This document shows positions 45,693-54,943 of a stretch of DNA of 64,000 bases, piece after piece (positions within the stretch are counted from its first letter, which is position 1; each line of letters starts with the position of its first letter). The DNA comes from Chroococcus sp. FPU101 (GTDB lineage Bacteria; Cyanobacteriota; Cyanobacteriia; Cyanobacteriales; Microcystaceae). The notes beneath the pieces were generated by a model. The model did no database searches. It was not told the DNA's origin and worked only from the letters and a program-made list of their open reading frames with translations. A program made the position numbers and the translations under genes. The stretch is taken from positions 62,001 through 126,000 of the forward strand of contig NZ_BLJI01000003.1 in the NCBI RefSeq assembly GCF_017312365.1, given 5' to 3'.

Positions 45693-46316
45693 ATGCAAAA
45701 GGTTTTTCGCGCACTTCAAACAATTTTAATCATTTTCTTGATGGTATTGAGTTTTTTTAGTACACCAGCTTCGGCACTAGGAAAAAAAAACGATACTTAT
45801 TACTGGATACACGTTCCGACGGGTGGCGCACCGATTTTTATTGGTGAAACGCAAGGTGCTTTTGTTCAGGATGAATATCCGCTATCTCACGAAGCGATGG
45901 CGAAAGTTTTAAAAGTTGGTGGTGCAAATTTAACCGATTTACAAAATCAACTCGAACAGTATAAGCTTTCATCAGATGTTATTGAACAATTCATGGGTAA
46001 ATCACAAACTTTTCAATCACTCGGTATTAGTGGTGGTTTTACTCTAGTCTTTCGTGCGGTTCCTGAAGATAAAGCAGTTAAAGCAGTTGAAACAGAATAT
46101 ATGTGTTTACTTGGAGGAAAACAGCCTCAAGTCGTTTTTGCTGCGAATGTATTAGGTCATTTAGGGGCTGAAGAATATAATGAGGGAGCCTCAGGGTATA
46201 CTAAAGATCCTTTAATCGTTTTAGGACAAGAATACTTTCCCGCACCTCCTGACGGAATGGTAACCGAGTTTTGGGTCTATGCGAATACGACTTGTTTTAA
46301 TGTCGATTTGAAGTAG
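45693..46316 (+). CDS. secreted protein of unknown function
   Basis: A 207-residue protein with a signal peptide (MQKVFRALQTILIIFLMVLS, cleavage near TPASA). The mature part begins GKKNDTYYWIHVPTGGAPIF and has two cysteines (YMCLLGG and NTTCFNV) that could form a disulfide. No family is recognised. ATG 45693 starts the signal peptide; an upstream GTG at 45681 is less likely. It is isolated, divergent from the amidotransferase gene and followed by a weak hairpin. Confidence 0.6.
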   Translation: MQKVFRALQTILIIFLMVLSFFSTPASALGKKNDTYYWIHVPTGGAPIFIGETQGAFVQDEYPLSHEAMAKVLKVGGANLTDLQNQLEQYKLSSDVIEQFMGKSQTFQSLGISGGFTLVFRAVPEDKAVKAVETEYMCLLGGKQPQVVFAANVLGHLGAEEYNEGASGYTKDPLIVLGQEYFPAPPDGMVTEFWVYANTTCFNVDLK

Positions 46317-46327
46317 TTTTTTAAAGG

Positions 46328-46371
46328 TTAGGGGTTAGGGCAGATCTTAATTTTAACCCTCAAACCCCTAG
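46328..46371. terminator. imperfect hairpin between convergent genes
   Basis: TTAGGGGTTAGGG (46328-46340) can pair imperfectly with CCCTCAAACCCCTAG (46357-46371). It lies between the secreted protein gene and the broken Calx-beta gene and may serve as a weak bidirectional terminator. Confidence 0.35.
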
Positions 46372-46378
46372 AAAGAAA

Positions 46379-47196
46379 TTAAGCGATGATTGAAAAGTCA
46401 GCATTGATTAGCAGAAGATTAGGATTGAGTGTTGCAAACTGAGTCGCGGTACTTCCTCCAATTCCATCCGCATCGAAGAATAAAGCCCCATTCGTTGAAT
46501 TATAAATTAAATGAGGGTCGGCGGTTGGCTAACTCGTTGATTACTTCATCTGGACTATCGACATAGTAAGATGTCATTTCCAGCAAAGCCATTAAGAATG
46601 TCGTTGCCAGAGCTTCCATTTAAGATATTATCACCACTGTCACCATCATCATTCAAAATGGTTCCAGTTAGAGGAATGGCTGTACCAATAGTGTATCCTG
46701 TACCAGATGCGATCGCAATTTCTACGGTTTTATCAGTTTCGGGACTAAAATATATATCATTAATTGGGTCAATTGTCAAGACTGCGGTACTGGAATTAGC
46801 AGCAAAGAAGCTCGTTCCAGTGGTACCATTAAAGCTACTGGCTCCTCTTTGTCTGTAGTCGGTGATATTAAGTGCGGTTCCAGAAACACTAAAGTTAACG
46901 GCTAGTGCGTTGGTTGTATCACCAGTACGAGTCAAGGTATAGAGAAGATTGAGAGAGCCATTTTCCGTAACGGTGGTAGAGTTTAGGGCAAGAGTGATAT
47001 TTGGTAAAGTAGTTGCCGCTCCAAAGATTACATAGCTTTGTCCTGAATAATTGCCATTGAAGTCTGCATATGATGCGCTAATAATTAGATCATTAAAACC
47101 ATCACCATTGACATCTCCCGCACTGCTCACAGGAGTGCCAGACTCATCGCCACCATTAGGATTTACAAAAATTTCTTTAAGGGTGTAGAAAGGCAA
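46379..47196 (-). pseudogene. broken FG-GAP/Calx-beta/RTX gene
   Basis: A decayed relative of the 3814-6432 gene. From 47196 (only a TTG, no proper start) it codes one FG-GAP unit (DVNGDGFNDLIISASYADFN...SGQSYVIFG), one Calx-beta domain (ITLALNSTTVTENGSLNLLY) and an RTX start (NGSSGNDILNGFAGNDIL), then shifts frame near 46560 and loses part of the protein. The C-terminal block LIYNSTNGALFFDADG and QFATLNPNLLLINADF survives in another frame to the stop at 46379-46381. Most propeller blades and part of the RTX region are missing. Confidence 0.75.
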
Positions 47197-47293
47197 ACGA
47201 TCGCCTCTCTACAGAAATTATAAATCTTAGCTCCTTGTTTCCTCTACCCTTTAAATGGGATTAACTGACACAATAGCCTTAGAGGATAGATTT

Positions 47294-48853
47294 TTAGGTT
47301 TGAATCGTTAATCCCCAGCCACTAGCGATCGAGCCGAAATCTCCACCAAGATCGTCAGTAACAAACAATCGCCAAGTTCCATTAGGATTAGTGTTATTAA
47401 AGACACCTAAATTCGCTGAATAGGAACCCCCAGGTGCAGGACTCGCAAATAAGTCACTACCACCAATATTAGTCGGTCGATAGGTTCCAGAGAAAATTTG
47501 TCCCGAATCTGGTAGAACTGCCCCTACTGTTGAGTCAAAGGTAAGATTGACTCCATTAAGATCGTTAGTACCTCCGACATCGGACATTAACAGGGTTCGT
47601 TGTCCACTAGGCCCAACCAACAATACATCAATATCATCGGGGAAAGTATGACGTACATTTCTGAGACTCACAGTTAATTTACTAATTGTGCCTGTCACAC
47701 CTGAAACATTAATTGTTGAGGGATACGGACTAGCCGAACCAGCATTAGGAATGTTGATCAAGTTAGAGTTATTCAAGGTGAAAGTACGATTAGTATCATC
47801 ATTAAGAATGGTTCCCGTGACAGATGATGGGGTACCAATGGTATAGCCGGCACCATTAGCAATAGTAAAGATTACAGTTTCGTTAGATTCTACTGTTGTA
47901 TCGGGTCTGGGGTCAACGATAATTCTAGTCGTACTCGAACCTGCTGCAAAGGTTACCGTGTTTCCATTATTACCAAAGTCAGAATAGTCACTACCGTCAA
48001 TCGCTGTTCCTGCACGGGTAAAGTTAACCGTTAGAGGACTACTCAGAGAACCAGTACGGGTAAAGGTATAGACTAAATTAGCCGTTCCATTTTCGAGGAC
48101 GCTAGAAGGAGATACAGCTAACCTGACACTTGGTAGGGCGGTTTGAGTCTGAATATTTAATCGCCAGCCATCGTCGATAAATCCTGAATCTCCACCAAGA
48201 TCGTCAGTAACAAACAATCGCCAAGTTCCATTAGGATTAGTGTTATTAAAGACACCTAAATTCGCTGAGTAGGAACCCCCAGGTGCAGGACTCGCAAATA
48301 AGTCACTACCACCAATATTAGTCGGTCGATAGGTTCCAGAGAAAATTTGTCCCGAATCTGGTAGAACTGCCCCTACTGTTGAGTCAAAGGTAAGATTGAC
48401 TCCATTGAGATCGTTAGTACCTCCGACATCGGACATTAACAGGGTTCGTTGTCCACTAGGCCCAACCAACAATACATCAATATCATCGGGGAAAGTATGA
48501 TTAATTCCAAACAGCGTAACAGTTACTTTAGTAATCCCACCCGTCATACCTGACACAAAAATTGTCGAAGGATACGGACTAGCGGAACCAGAAGTAGGAA
48601 TGCTGATAAAATCAAAACTATCAAAAACTGATGACGTACTACTGGCGACAACTTGTGATTCACTTCTCAAACTATTATCAACATCATTATTATTGGCTCC
48701 GTCAAGACTGGTTAGTTCAAAAGTATTAGTATCATCAACGCTTTCTGATGTAAAACTACTGTTGAGGTCAGTCTTAAATTCACTAAATAAAATGCCATCA
48801 ACTTCATTTGTTCCGTTCAAACTAAGAATTTCAATTTCTTTTAGCAAACTCAT
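47294..48853 (-). CDS. double P-domain / Calx-beta surface protein
   Basis: A 519-residue protein. An N-terminal acidic region (1-80) is followed by a proprotein-convertase P-like beta-sandwich (about 85-235: HTFPDDIDVLLVGPSGQRTL, NPNGTWRLFVTDDLGGD), a Calx-beta domain (about 240-350, PSSVLENGTANLVYTFTRTG) and a second P-like domain (about 365-519). The two P-like domains are nearly identical over about 103 residues. There is no signal peptide and no protease domain, so it is probably an exported adhesin or scaffold, like the FG-GAP protein whose Calx-beta sequence it shares. It ends without an RTX tail. Confidence 0.75.
   Translation of the reverse strand: MSLLKEIEILSLNGTNEVDGILFSEFKTDLNSSFTSESVDDTNTFELTSLDGANNNDVDNSLRSESQVVASSTSSVFDSFDFISIPTSGSASPYPSTIFVSGMTGGITKVTVTLFGINHTFPDDIDVLLVGPSGQRTLLMSDVGGTNDLNGVNLTFDSTVGAVLPDSGQIFSGTYRPTNIGGSDLFASPAPGGSYSANLGVFNNTNPNGTWRLFVTDDLGGDSGFIDDGWRLNIQTQTALPSVRLAVSPSSVLENGTANLVYTFTRTGSLSSPLTVNFTRAGTAIDGSDYSDFGNNGNTVTFAAGSSTTRIIVDPRPDTTVESNETVIFTIANGAGYTIGTPSSVTGTILNDDTNRTFTLNNSNLINIPNAGSASPYPSTINVSGVTGTISKLTVSLRNVRHTFPDDIDVLLVGPSGQRTLLMSDVGGTNDLNGVNLTFDSTVGAVLPDSGQIFSGTYRPTNIGGSDLFASPAPGGSYSANLGVFNNTNPNGTWRLFVTDDLGGDFGSIASGWGLTIQT
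47341..47651. repeat. 311-bp near-identical repeat, copy 1
   Basis: This segment matches 48190-48500 over 311 bases with only about two differences that I could find (GAATAGG/GAGTAGG and TTAAGATC/TTGAGATC). It encodes the conserved core of the second P-like domain. Confidence 0.9.
48190..48500. repeat. 311-bp near-identical repeat, copy 2
   Basis: Partner of 47341-47651 at an offset of 849 bases, encoding the first P-like domain core. The sharp fall of similarity on both sides points to recent duplication or gene conversion. Confidence 0.9.
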
Positions 48854-49505
48854 TACTTTACTTTAGCTCCTTTTTGAAGTCATTAATTTTTTAGATGATC
48901 TTGTCTTTTATTTCATGAAACAACGAGCGTAAATTAAGCTTTTTGTACAGTTTTAAACACAAAAAATTAAATTGATCAAACATTTTGATGCCTTTAAATC
49001 AAAAAAATGTAACCAATACAAATTTGATTTGAATGAAAATAAGATCTTTAATCTTCACTCAACAATCATTGAATTTTTTAAGCCTGAAACAAAAAGATTT
49101 AGGTTAGGAAAACAATTATTTTTTTAAGACAATTTTTCTAAAATGCTACTACAGCATACCATTTAAAAAAAACAAATACGGCTCTTTTATATTTTCTTAA
49201 CAACTTCGTTTCAATATTAATTATTTTTTTTAGCCTAACTTAGTAAAATTATATATTTAGTAATGATTTTTCTTGTAAAAAGTATGAAAATTATGATAGT
49301 AGTTAAGTTATTTTACGTTTTTTGAGTTTGTCTTTTATATAAAGTCGGGAAAAATATGGTTTTTAGGAGTTTAACTTAAGGCGGGGGTCACAACGCGGGA
49401 ACAATCGTAATAATATGTTTTGATTAAATTTTGTAAATTAGTACGTTTGTATGAAAGTGAAGAAGTCGCTTAGAATAGTTGTCTAGTGACCCTAGTATCT
49501 CACCT
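48854..49505. other. long AT-rich spacer, no gene seen
   Basis: About 650 very AT-rich bases separate two divergent genes. I see no supported frame, tRNA or strong hairpin, apart from a GC-richer island GCGGGGGTCACAACGCGGG near 49382-49400 which is unlike its surroundings. The spacer should hold the promoters of both flanking genes. Confidence 0.6.
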
Positions 49506-51809
49506 ATGACTATCAGTAGCGAAACCCTCTCACCAGACCAAATCTTACAACAATGGCGACAAAGTTTACGCCCAGGCCAACAAAGTTTAGTAGATTGGCA
49601 AGGGGGAAGGATGGCGATTTCAGCAGTACCAGGTGCAGGAAAATCCCATAGTTTAGCAGTGGCAGCAGCAATAACGATTGCACGTCATCAACTCCATGGT
49701 AAAAAACAATTAGTTATTGTTACCTATACTCGTTCAGCAGCAGCAAGTATTAAAGAAAAAATCAAAAAACGCCTCAAAGAATTACAACTCCCGCAAAGTG
49801 GTTTTATGGTTCAAACCCTACACGGTTTAGCCTTACATCTTGCCACTCGTCATCCCGACTTATCCCAATTAAATTTAGAGACAGCGACTATTGTCGTTCC
49901 TACACCCAGTCATCGTATCATTCGCGCCGCAGTCGAACAATGGATGAGCCAGTCACCTTATAGCTATCAAACCTTATTAGAAGGTTCACAATTTGATGGT
50001 GAAGAAGCCGAAAAATTACGCCGTCAGTCTGTCCTCAGAACCGAAGTTCTACCGAATTTAGCCCATATTGTTGTTAGAGAGGCCAAAAGTTCTGGACTCA
50101 CCCCGCAACAAGTCTGGGACTTAAGCGAATATGCAACAGATAATTATAAGATTTTAACCATTGCCGCAGGATTATATGAACAGTATGAACGATTAATGCG
50201 TGCGCGTGATTTTATTGATTACGATGACATGATTTTAGCCGCTTTACGTGTTCTAGAAAATGATAAAATCCGTCAACGCTGGCAAAACTCAGTATTTGGG
50301 GTATTTGAAGATGAAGCCCAAGATTCTAGCCCATTACAAGAAAAATTGATTTCAATCTTAGCTCATGATGCTAATGATCCTAACTTACCACCTAATTTAA
50401 TTCGGGTCGGCGATCCCAATCAAGCGATTAACTCTACCTTTACACCTGCTGACCCTGTTTATTTTAATTGGTTTTGCGATCGTTGCAAACAACACAACAA
50501 ACTCGCCACAATGGATCAAGCGGGACGTAGTAGTAAAATCATTATAGAATCGGCTAATTATGTTTTATCGTGGGTGAATCGCACTTGGAACACCAAAAAT
50601 AATCAGACTGAAACCCCATTCCGCTTACAAAATATCCAGACTGTTAGTATTAATGATCCACAAGCTGATGCAAACCCCGAACCGACAGGACAAGGTTTAG
50701 AAATTTATATCCCCGAAGACATCTATGAAACTGTTAACCTCATTGAAAAACGAGTTATAGACTTACTCACTACTAACCCCGAACACAATGCAGCTATCCT
50801 CGTGCGAGAAAACCGCCAAGGAAAATTTCTAGCTGAGAAATTCGCCCACTTTTATCGAGAATATGGAATTAGAGTCTATGAAGTCAGTGAAAGCGATCGT
50901 TTTTCCCAAATTCCTGAAGAAATTTGTAAACTATTGCAATTTCTAGACCGTCCCCATTCTCCTGATTATCTTAAATCTACCCTAGAAGTCCTTGAAAAAC
51001 GAGGATTAATCGCCGCCCAAGACTTAAACGCTTTAGCCACCTATCCCGAACAATTCTTATATCCTACCCCACTGGAAAACCAACCGAAAAAAGAAATAGA
51101 AATTGCAAAAAATTTATGTTGTGAACTCCTCAAAGCCCGTTTAGAATTACCGCAATATCAACTGATTCCGTTTTTGGGCATGAAACTAAAATATTCAGGT
51201 TCAGAACTCGCCACCGCCCAAAAGTTAGCCAGTCGCATCTATCAACAAACCATCGGCAATAGTTCTCTTAAATCAACTCTAACCGTCTTAAATGAAATTA
51301 TCACATCAGAACGATTTGAAGCGGTTGAAGATGATAACGACGAACTCTATACCCGAAAAAAACAACTTACTATTATCACCATGCACAAAGCAAAAGGACT
51401 CGACTGGGACTATGTATTTATTCCTTTTCTTCACGAGGATATTCTACCTGGTAGCTTAAGAGTTCCCGTCGCGGCGAAATTTTTAGGAGATTTTGGTATT
51501 GCAGAAGTTGCCCGCGCTCAATTGCGTTCTGCGGTTCACACTCAATATCAAAATTTATCACCGCGCATTCCCGAACCGATGCAAGCATGGACAGAAGCGG
51601 GACTACTGAAAAAAGCTGAGGAATATCGTTTATTGTATGTTGCAATGACAAGAGCCAAACGATTATTATGGATGTCATCAGCTAAGATGGGGCCATTTCG
51701 TTGGAATACCTTTCGCTCTGATCAAAGCACTCAGCTACAAAATAAAAAACCCTGTCCCGTGATTCCCGTTCTGATTAATCATTTTCCCGAATCTTTCATG
51801 ACTTTTTAG
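49506..51809 (+). CDS. UvrD/Rep-family ATP-dependent helicase
   Basis: A 767-residue superfamily 1A helicase. Walker A AVPGAGKSHS lies near 39-48, motif Ia VTYTRSAAASIKEKI near 75, motif II FEDEAQDSSPLQ near 268, motif III RVGDPNQAIN near 302, motif V TMHKAKGLDWDYVFIP near 625 and motif VI LLYVAMTRAKRLL near 710. It should unwind or translocate on DNA using ATP. Compared with E. coli UvrD the sequence is distant, typical of the cyanobacterial ATP-dependent helicase group. ATG 49506 is preferred to TTG 49479. Confidence 0.9.
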   Translation: MTISSETLSPDQILQQWRQSLRPGQQSLVDWQGGRMAISAVPGAGKSHSLAVAAAITIARHQLHGKKQLVIVTYTRSAAASIKEKIKKRLKELQLPQSGFMVQTLHGLALHLATRHPDLSQLNLETATIVVPTPSHRIIRAAVEQWMSQSPYSYQTLLEGSQFDGEEAEKLRRQSVLRTEVLPNLAHIVVREAKSSGLTPQQVWDLSEYATDNYKILTIAAGLYEQYERLMRARDFIDYDDMILAALRVLENDKIRQRWQNSVFGVFEDEAQDSSPLQEKLISILAHDANDPNLPPNLIRVGDPNQAINSTFTPADPVYFNWFCDRCKQHNKLATMDQAGRSSKIIIESANYVLSWVNRTWNTKNNQTETPFRLQNIQTVSINDPQADANPEPTGQGLEIYIPEDIYETVNLIEKRVIDLLTTNPEHNAAILVRENRQGKFLAEKFAHFYREYGIRVYEVSESDRFSQIPEEICKLLQFLDRPHSPDYLKSTLEVLEKRGLIAAQDLNALATYPEQFLYPTPLENQPKKEIEIAKNLCCELLKARLELPQYQLIPFLGMKLKYSGSELATAQKLASRIYQQTIGNSSLKSTLTVLNEIITSERFEAVEDDNDELYTRKKQLTIITMHKAKGLDWDYVFIPFLHEDILPGSLRVPVAAKFLGDFGIAEVARAQLRSAVHTQYQNLSPRIPEPMQAWTEAGLLKKAEEYRLLYVAMTRAKRLLWMSSAKMGPFRWNTFRSDQSTQLQNKKPCPVIPVLINHFPESFMTF

Positions 51810-51908
51810 CACAAAATCTAGACCATCAAACTTTTCAATTGAAACTAGGGAACAGAGATACCCAAAAAATACTCGAATGAATCTGGACATCATAAAGTAC
51901 TTGGTGCA

Positions 51909-53954
51909 ATGCTGATTAAATCTTGGTTTCGCTTTTTTTCGTCTGTACCCCTCAGTTTAGCTATTTTACAATTTTTTTCACCCCTGAGCCTTGCAACACC
52001 GCCCAGAAGCCCAGATCAGACCGTTGAGTGCGATATTTTAGTAGTGGGTGGAGGGTTATCAGGTTCCGCGGCCGCCTATGAAGCATTACTGAGAGGGAAA
52101 ACGGTTTGTTTAACCGAGATCACTGACTGGGTGGGGGGACAAATCTCATCACAAGGCACCTCAGCATTAGACGAACGCCAAACCCAACGACAAAAACTGT
52201 TTTACCCTCAAGGTTATTTAGAATTTAGAGAACGCATCGAAAAACACTATCGAAAACTTAATCCAGGTGATTGTTGGGTGAGTGAATCCTGTTTTTTACC
52301 CGAAGATGGTCATCAGTTATTATTCGATCAATTAAAAGATGCCGCGAAAAAAGGCAAAGGTCAACTCAAATGGTTTCCCTCGACTGTCGTTAAAGAATTA
52401 TCCATTGAAGCATTACCCAATAGAGGTACAGGAAAACAAATCACCAGCGTTACAGCTATTCAACATCAACCCGTAAAAGGAACACCACCCCTTAACACTG
52501 AACCTTTATCCCAAATTATTGAAGATGCGTATCGTTACGAAAATTCCCCCCGTTTCGACAAGAATATTATCCGTTTTGTCCCGAAATCTTCTAATAATCA
52601 ACAATTAGCAGACTGGTATGTCATTGAAGCCACTGAAACAGGAGAATTGATCGGTTTAGCTGATGTCCCCTATCGTTTAGGGATCGATCCACGCACCTAT
52701 CTCGAACCATCTTCCTCTAGTTCGACGGGTGATCCTTATTGTCCCCAAGGTTTTACTTATACCTTTGCAATGGAAGCGATGGAAGATCCCCAAACCCATC
52801 AAGTTCCCTCATTCTATGCCCAACACGAACCTTATTACAGTTACGAACTCCCTCGGTTAGCCAGTTTTAATCTTGTTTTTACCTATCGTCGCATCTGGAG
52901 TCCAAAAGACGGAGAAAAAGAAACTTTTGGCGGTATTACATACGATAAACCCACTGTTGGCGATATTTCGATGCAGAACTGGACATGGGGCAATGATTAT
53001 CGCCCTGGTACGTCCCAAGATAATTTAATCTATACTCGTGGACAATTACAAGCAACTGGACAACTAGACCCCAGTGGTTGGATGGGTGGACTGCGAACTG
53101 ATACCCTGCGTAAAGGGGAAGAACACGCTATCGGATATTTCTACTGGTTAGTCACAGGTACAACTGACTCCCAACTCGGTGACGGGGTGAAAAAACCTGA
53201 ACCCAATTATCGGTATTTAACGGGGTTAGATTCACCGATGGGTACTGGTCACGGTTTATCGAAATACCCATATATGCGAGAAGGACGACGCATCATCGGA
53301 AGACCTTCTTTTGCCTATGAAGATGGCTTTATGATTTCTGAAATCGATATTTCTCGACAAAATTATAAAGATACGTTTTATCAAAATAATCTTTCACCTG
53401 ATACTTATCGCCGTTTAATGGCAACACTATCGGGGTTAGAAGGGTTTAAAGTATTAGAAGGGACGATCGCACCAGAACAAGTCCAAAAACGCAAACGATC
53501 CACAATTTACCCTGATTCTGTGGGAATTGGACATTATGCGATCGATTTTCACCCTTGTATGACTCTATCACCCCCAGAAGCCCCAGGCAATACAGAACGC
53601 GCTGGCGAACGTCAAGGGGCAGGTAATGCGTATCCGTTCCAAATTCCCCTAAGAGCCTTAATTCCCCAAGAAATTGATAATCTTTTAGTAGCAGGTAAAA
53701 GTATTGCAGTAAGTCATATTGCTGCTGCTGCTTATCGGGTACATTCCTTTGAATGGTCTGCGGGTGCTGCTGCGGGTATTACGGCTGTTTTTGCCTTAAA
53801 AGAGAATATTCTACCTTATCAATTAGTTGACTCTGATTTGATTATTCAGGAGAAGAAATTATTGGATTTACGCCGTATTCTCGATGAAAGTGGCAATCCG
53901 ACCGCTTTTCCTGATACATCTATTTTTAATGATAATTGGGACACTTGGAAGTAG
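51909..53954 (+). CDS. secreted FAD-dependent oxidoreductase
   Basis: A 681-residue protein with an N-terminal signal peptide (residues 1 to about 30, SLAILQFFSPLSLATPP) and the FAD_oxidored-type Rossmann motif DILVVGGGLSGSAAAYEAL near 43-60, followed by VGGQISSQGTSALDE. The C-terminal domain has NLLVAGKSIAVSHIAAAAYRVH. The fold is shared by many FAD-linked dehydrogenases; the substrate is unknown. Export of an already folded flavoprotein would normally need Tat, but no clear twin-arginine is visible. It is followed by cpcT after 76 bases. Confidence 0.82.
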   Translation: MLIKSWFRFFSSVPLSLAILQFFSPLSLATPPRSPDQTVECDILVVGGGLSGSAAAYEALLRGKTVCLTEITDWVGGQISSQGTSALDERQTQRQKLFYPQGYLEFRERIEKHYRKLNPGDCWVSESCFLPEDGHQLLFDQLKDAAKKGKGQLKWFPSTVVKELSIEALPNRGTGKQITSVTAIQHQPVKGTPPLNTEPLSQIIEDAYRYENSPRFDKNIIRFVPKSSNNQQLADWYVIEATETGELIGLADVPYRLGIDPRTYLEPSSSSSTGDPYCPQGFTYTFAMEAMEDPQTHQVPSFYAQHEPYYSYELPRLASFNLVFTYRRIWSPKDGEKETFGGITYDKPTVGDISMQNWTWGNDYRPGTSQDNLIYTRGQLQATGQLDPSGWMGGLRTDTLRKGEEHAIGYFYWLVTGTTDSQLGDGVKKPEPNYRYLTGLDSPMGTGHGLSKYPYMREGRRIIGRPSFAYEDGFMISEIDISRQNYKDTFYQNNLSPDTYRRLMATLSGLEGFKVLEGTIAPEQVQKRKRSTIYPDSVGIGHYAIDFHPCMTLSPPEAPGNTERAGERQGAGNAYPFQIPLRALIPQEIDNLLVAGKSIAVSHIAAAAYRVHSFEWSAGAAAGITAVFALKENILPYQLVDSDLIIQEKKLLDLRRILDESGNPTAFPDTSIFNDNWDTWK

Positions 53955-54030
53955 TCGCAGAGCAATCTATTTCTGTGATGGGACAGTATGATTATGAGTG
54001 CCGATTAAATCTTAATGGTCAATAACGAAT

Positions 54031-54642
54031 ATGCTATCTCCAGAATTAATTACTCTTGGACGCTATCTTGCAGGAGAATTCGAGAATCAAAAACAAGCTT
54101 TTGCAGAACCTATCTGGTATGTTCATCTTCATCTCTGGTTACGTCCTGTTCCCTTGTTTCCTGAAGATAGTTTGACGATTTTTGCAGAACAGGCAAGTAT
54201 TGTTAAGTTAGATCAGCCTTATCGTCCTCGTCTTCTAAGATTACGCCAAATTCAAACCAGTCCACTTAAAATTGAGGTTCAGCATTATATGTTTAATGAT
54301 CTAAACTCAATTGTAGGCGCAGGACGTAACCCACAACGTTTACAAAATATCTCACTCGATGAAATTACTGTTTTACCAACTTGTCATCTAGCGGTTGATG
54401 TTCAACACCTAGAAGGCGATCGCTTTCATTATAAGGCTTTTCCGACTTCTGATACCCCTTGTCGCTTTACTTACCAAGAAAATACCTTTCAAGTCTCTTT
54501 AGGGTTTGAAGTCAATTGTGATGAGTTAAAAACCTATGATAAAGGAATCGATCCGCAAACGGGTCAAGCTATTTGGGGGGCGTTGATGGGGCCATATTGT
54601 TATACCAAGCGTCAGGATTTTTCTCATGAGTTAGTAACTTAA
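54031..54642 (+). CDS. cpcT: CpcT/CpeT-type chromophore lyase
   Basis: A 203-residue protein of the CpcT/CpeT family, with ITLGRYLAGEFENQKQAF at the start, WYVHLHLWLRPVP, QPYRPRLLRLRQ and the late KGIDPQTGQAIWGALMGPY block. CpcT attaches phycocyanobilin to Cys of the phycocyanin beta subunit; CpeT does so in phycoerythrin. The two cannot be separated with certainty here. It is a stand-alone gene, not in a phycobilisome operon. Its stop is directly followed by the smtA operator region. Confidence 0.85.
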   Translation: MLSPELITLGRYLAGEFENQKQAFAEPIWYVHLHLWLRPVPLFPEDSLTIFAEQASIVKLDQPYRPRLLRLRQIQTSPLKIEVQHYMFNDLNSIVGAGRNPQRLQNISLDEITVLPTCHLAVDVQHLEGDRFHYKAFPTSDTPCRFTYQENTFQVSLGFEVNCDELKTYDKGIDPQTGQAIWGALMGPYCYTKRQDFSHELVT

Positions 54643-54666
54643 ATATCTGAATGAGTATTCATATGT
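54643..54666. promoter_or_regulatory. SmtB-type operator 1
   Basis: ATATCTGAATGAGTATTCATATGT has the inverted CTGAA...TTCA pattern of SmtB/ArsR-family zinc sensors in cyanobacteria. It begins at the base after the cpcT stop and lies next to the -10 element. A second copy of the motif follows. Confidence 0.65.
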
Positions 54667-54672
54667 TATACT
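54667..54672 (+). promoter_or_regulatory. -10 element of smtA
   Basis: TATACT lies between the two SmtB-type operators, so repressor binding on either side would block RNA polymerase. The -35 region (about 54644-54650) would fall within operator 1. Confidence 0.5.
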
Positions 54673-54676
54673 AAAA

Positions 54677-54700
54677 ATATCTGAACAGTGATTCAGATGT
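54677..54700. promoter_or_regulatory. SmtB-type operator 2
   Basis: ATATCTGAACAGTGATTCAGATGT contains ATCTGAA and TTCAGAT as inverted arms with six bases between, close to the smt operator of Synechococcus (TGAACA...TTCA). It is 34 bases upstream of the smtA ATG. The SmtB regulator gene is not in this window. Confidence 0.75.
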
Positions 54701-54734
54701 TGTTGAAGCTCATTATTACTGGAGTAATTAAATT

Positions 54735-54908
54735 ATGGATTCACTAACGGTAAACTTAATGAAATGTGCTTGCGAATCTTGTCTATGTGTCGTTGACACC
54801 ACAAAAGCAATTCAAAAAGACGGAAAAAACTATTGTAGTGAGATTTGTGCCAATGGTCATCCCAATGGTGAAGGATGTTCTCATAGTGGCTGTCAATGTC
54901 ATGCTTAA
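54735..54908 (+). CDS. smtA: SmtA-type metallothionein
   Basis: A 57-residue protein below the usual frame-size cut-off, starting at ATG 54735 after a GGAG site at 54721. It has nine cysteines, CACESCLC (11-18), YCSEIC (33-38) and the C-terminal CSHSGCQCH, together with histidines, matching cyanobacterial SmtA/BmtA metallothionein that binds four Zn or Cd ions through Cys and His. It is cytosolic and protects against zinc and cadmium. The double SmtB-type operator upstream indicates induction by metal. Confidence 0.92.
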   Translation: MDSLTVNLMKCACESCLCVVDTTKAIQKDGKNYCSEICANGHPNGEGCSHSGCQCHA

Positions 54909-54943
54909 ATTTTGGGGTTATAGGTTGATTCCTGTAACCCAAT

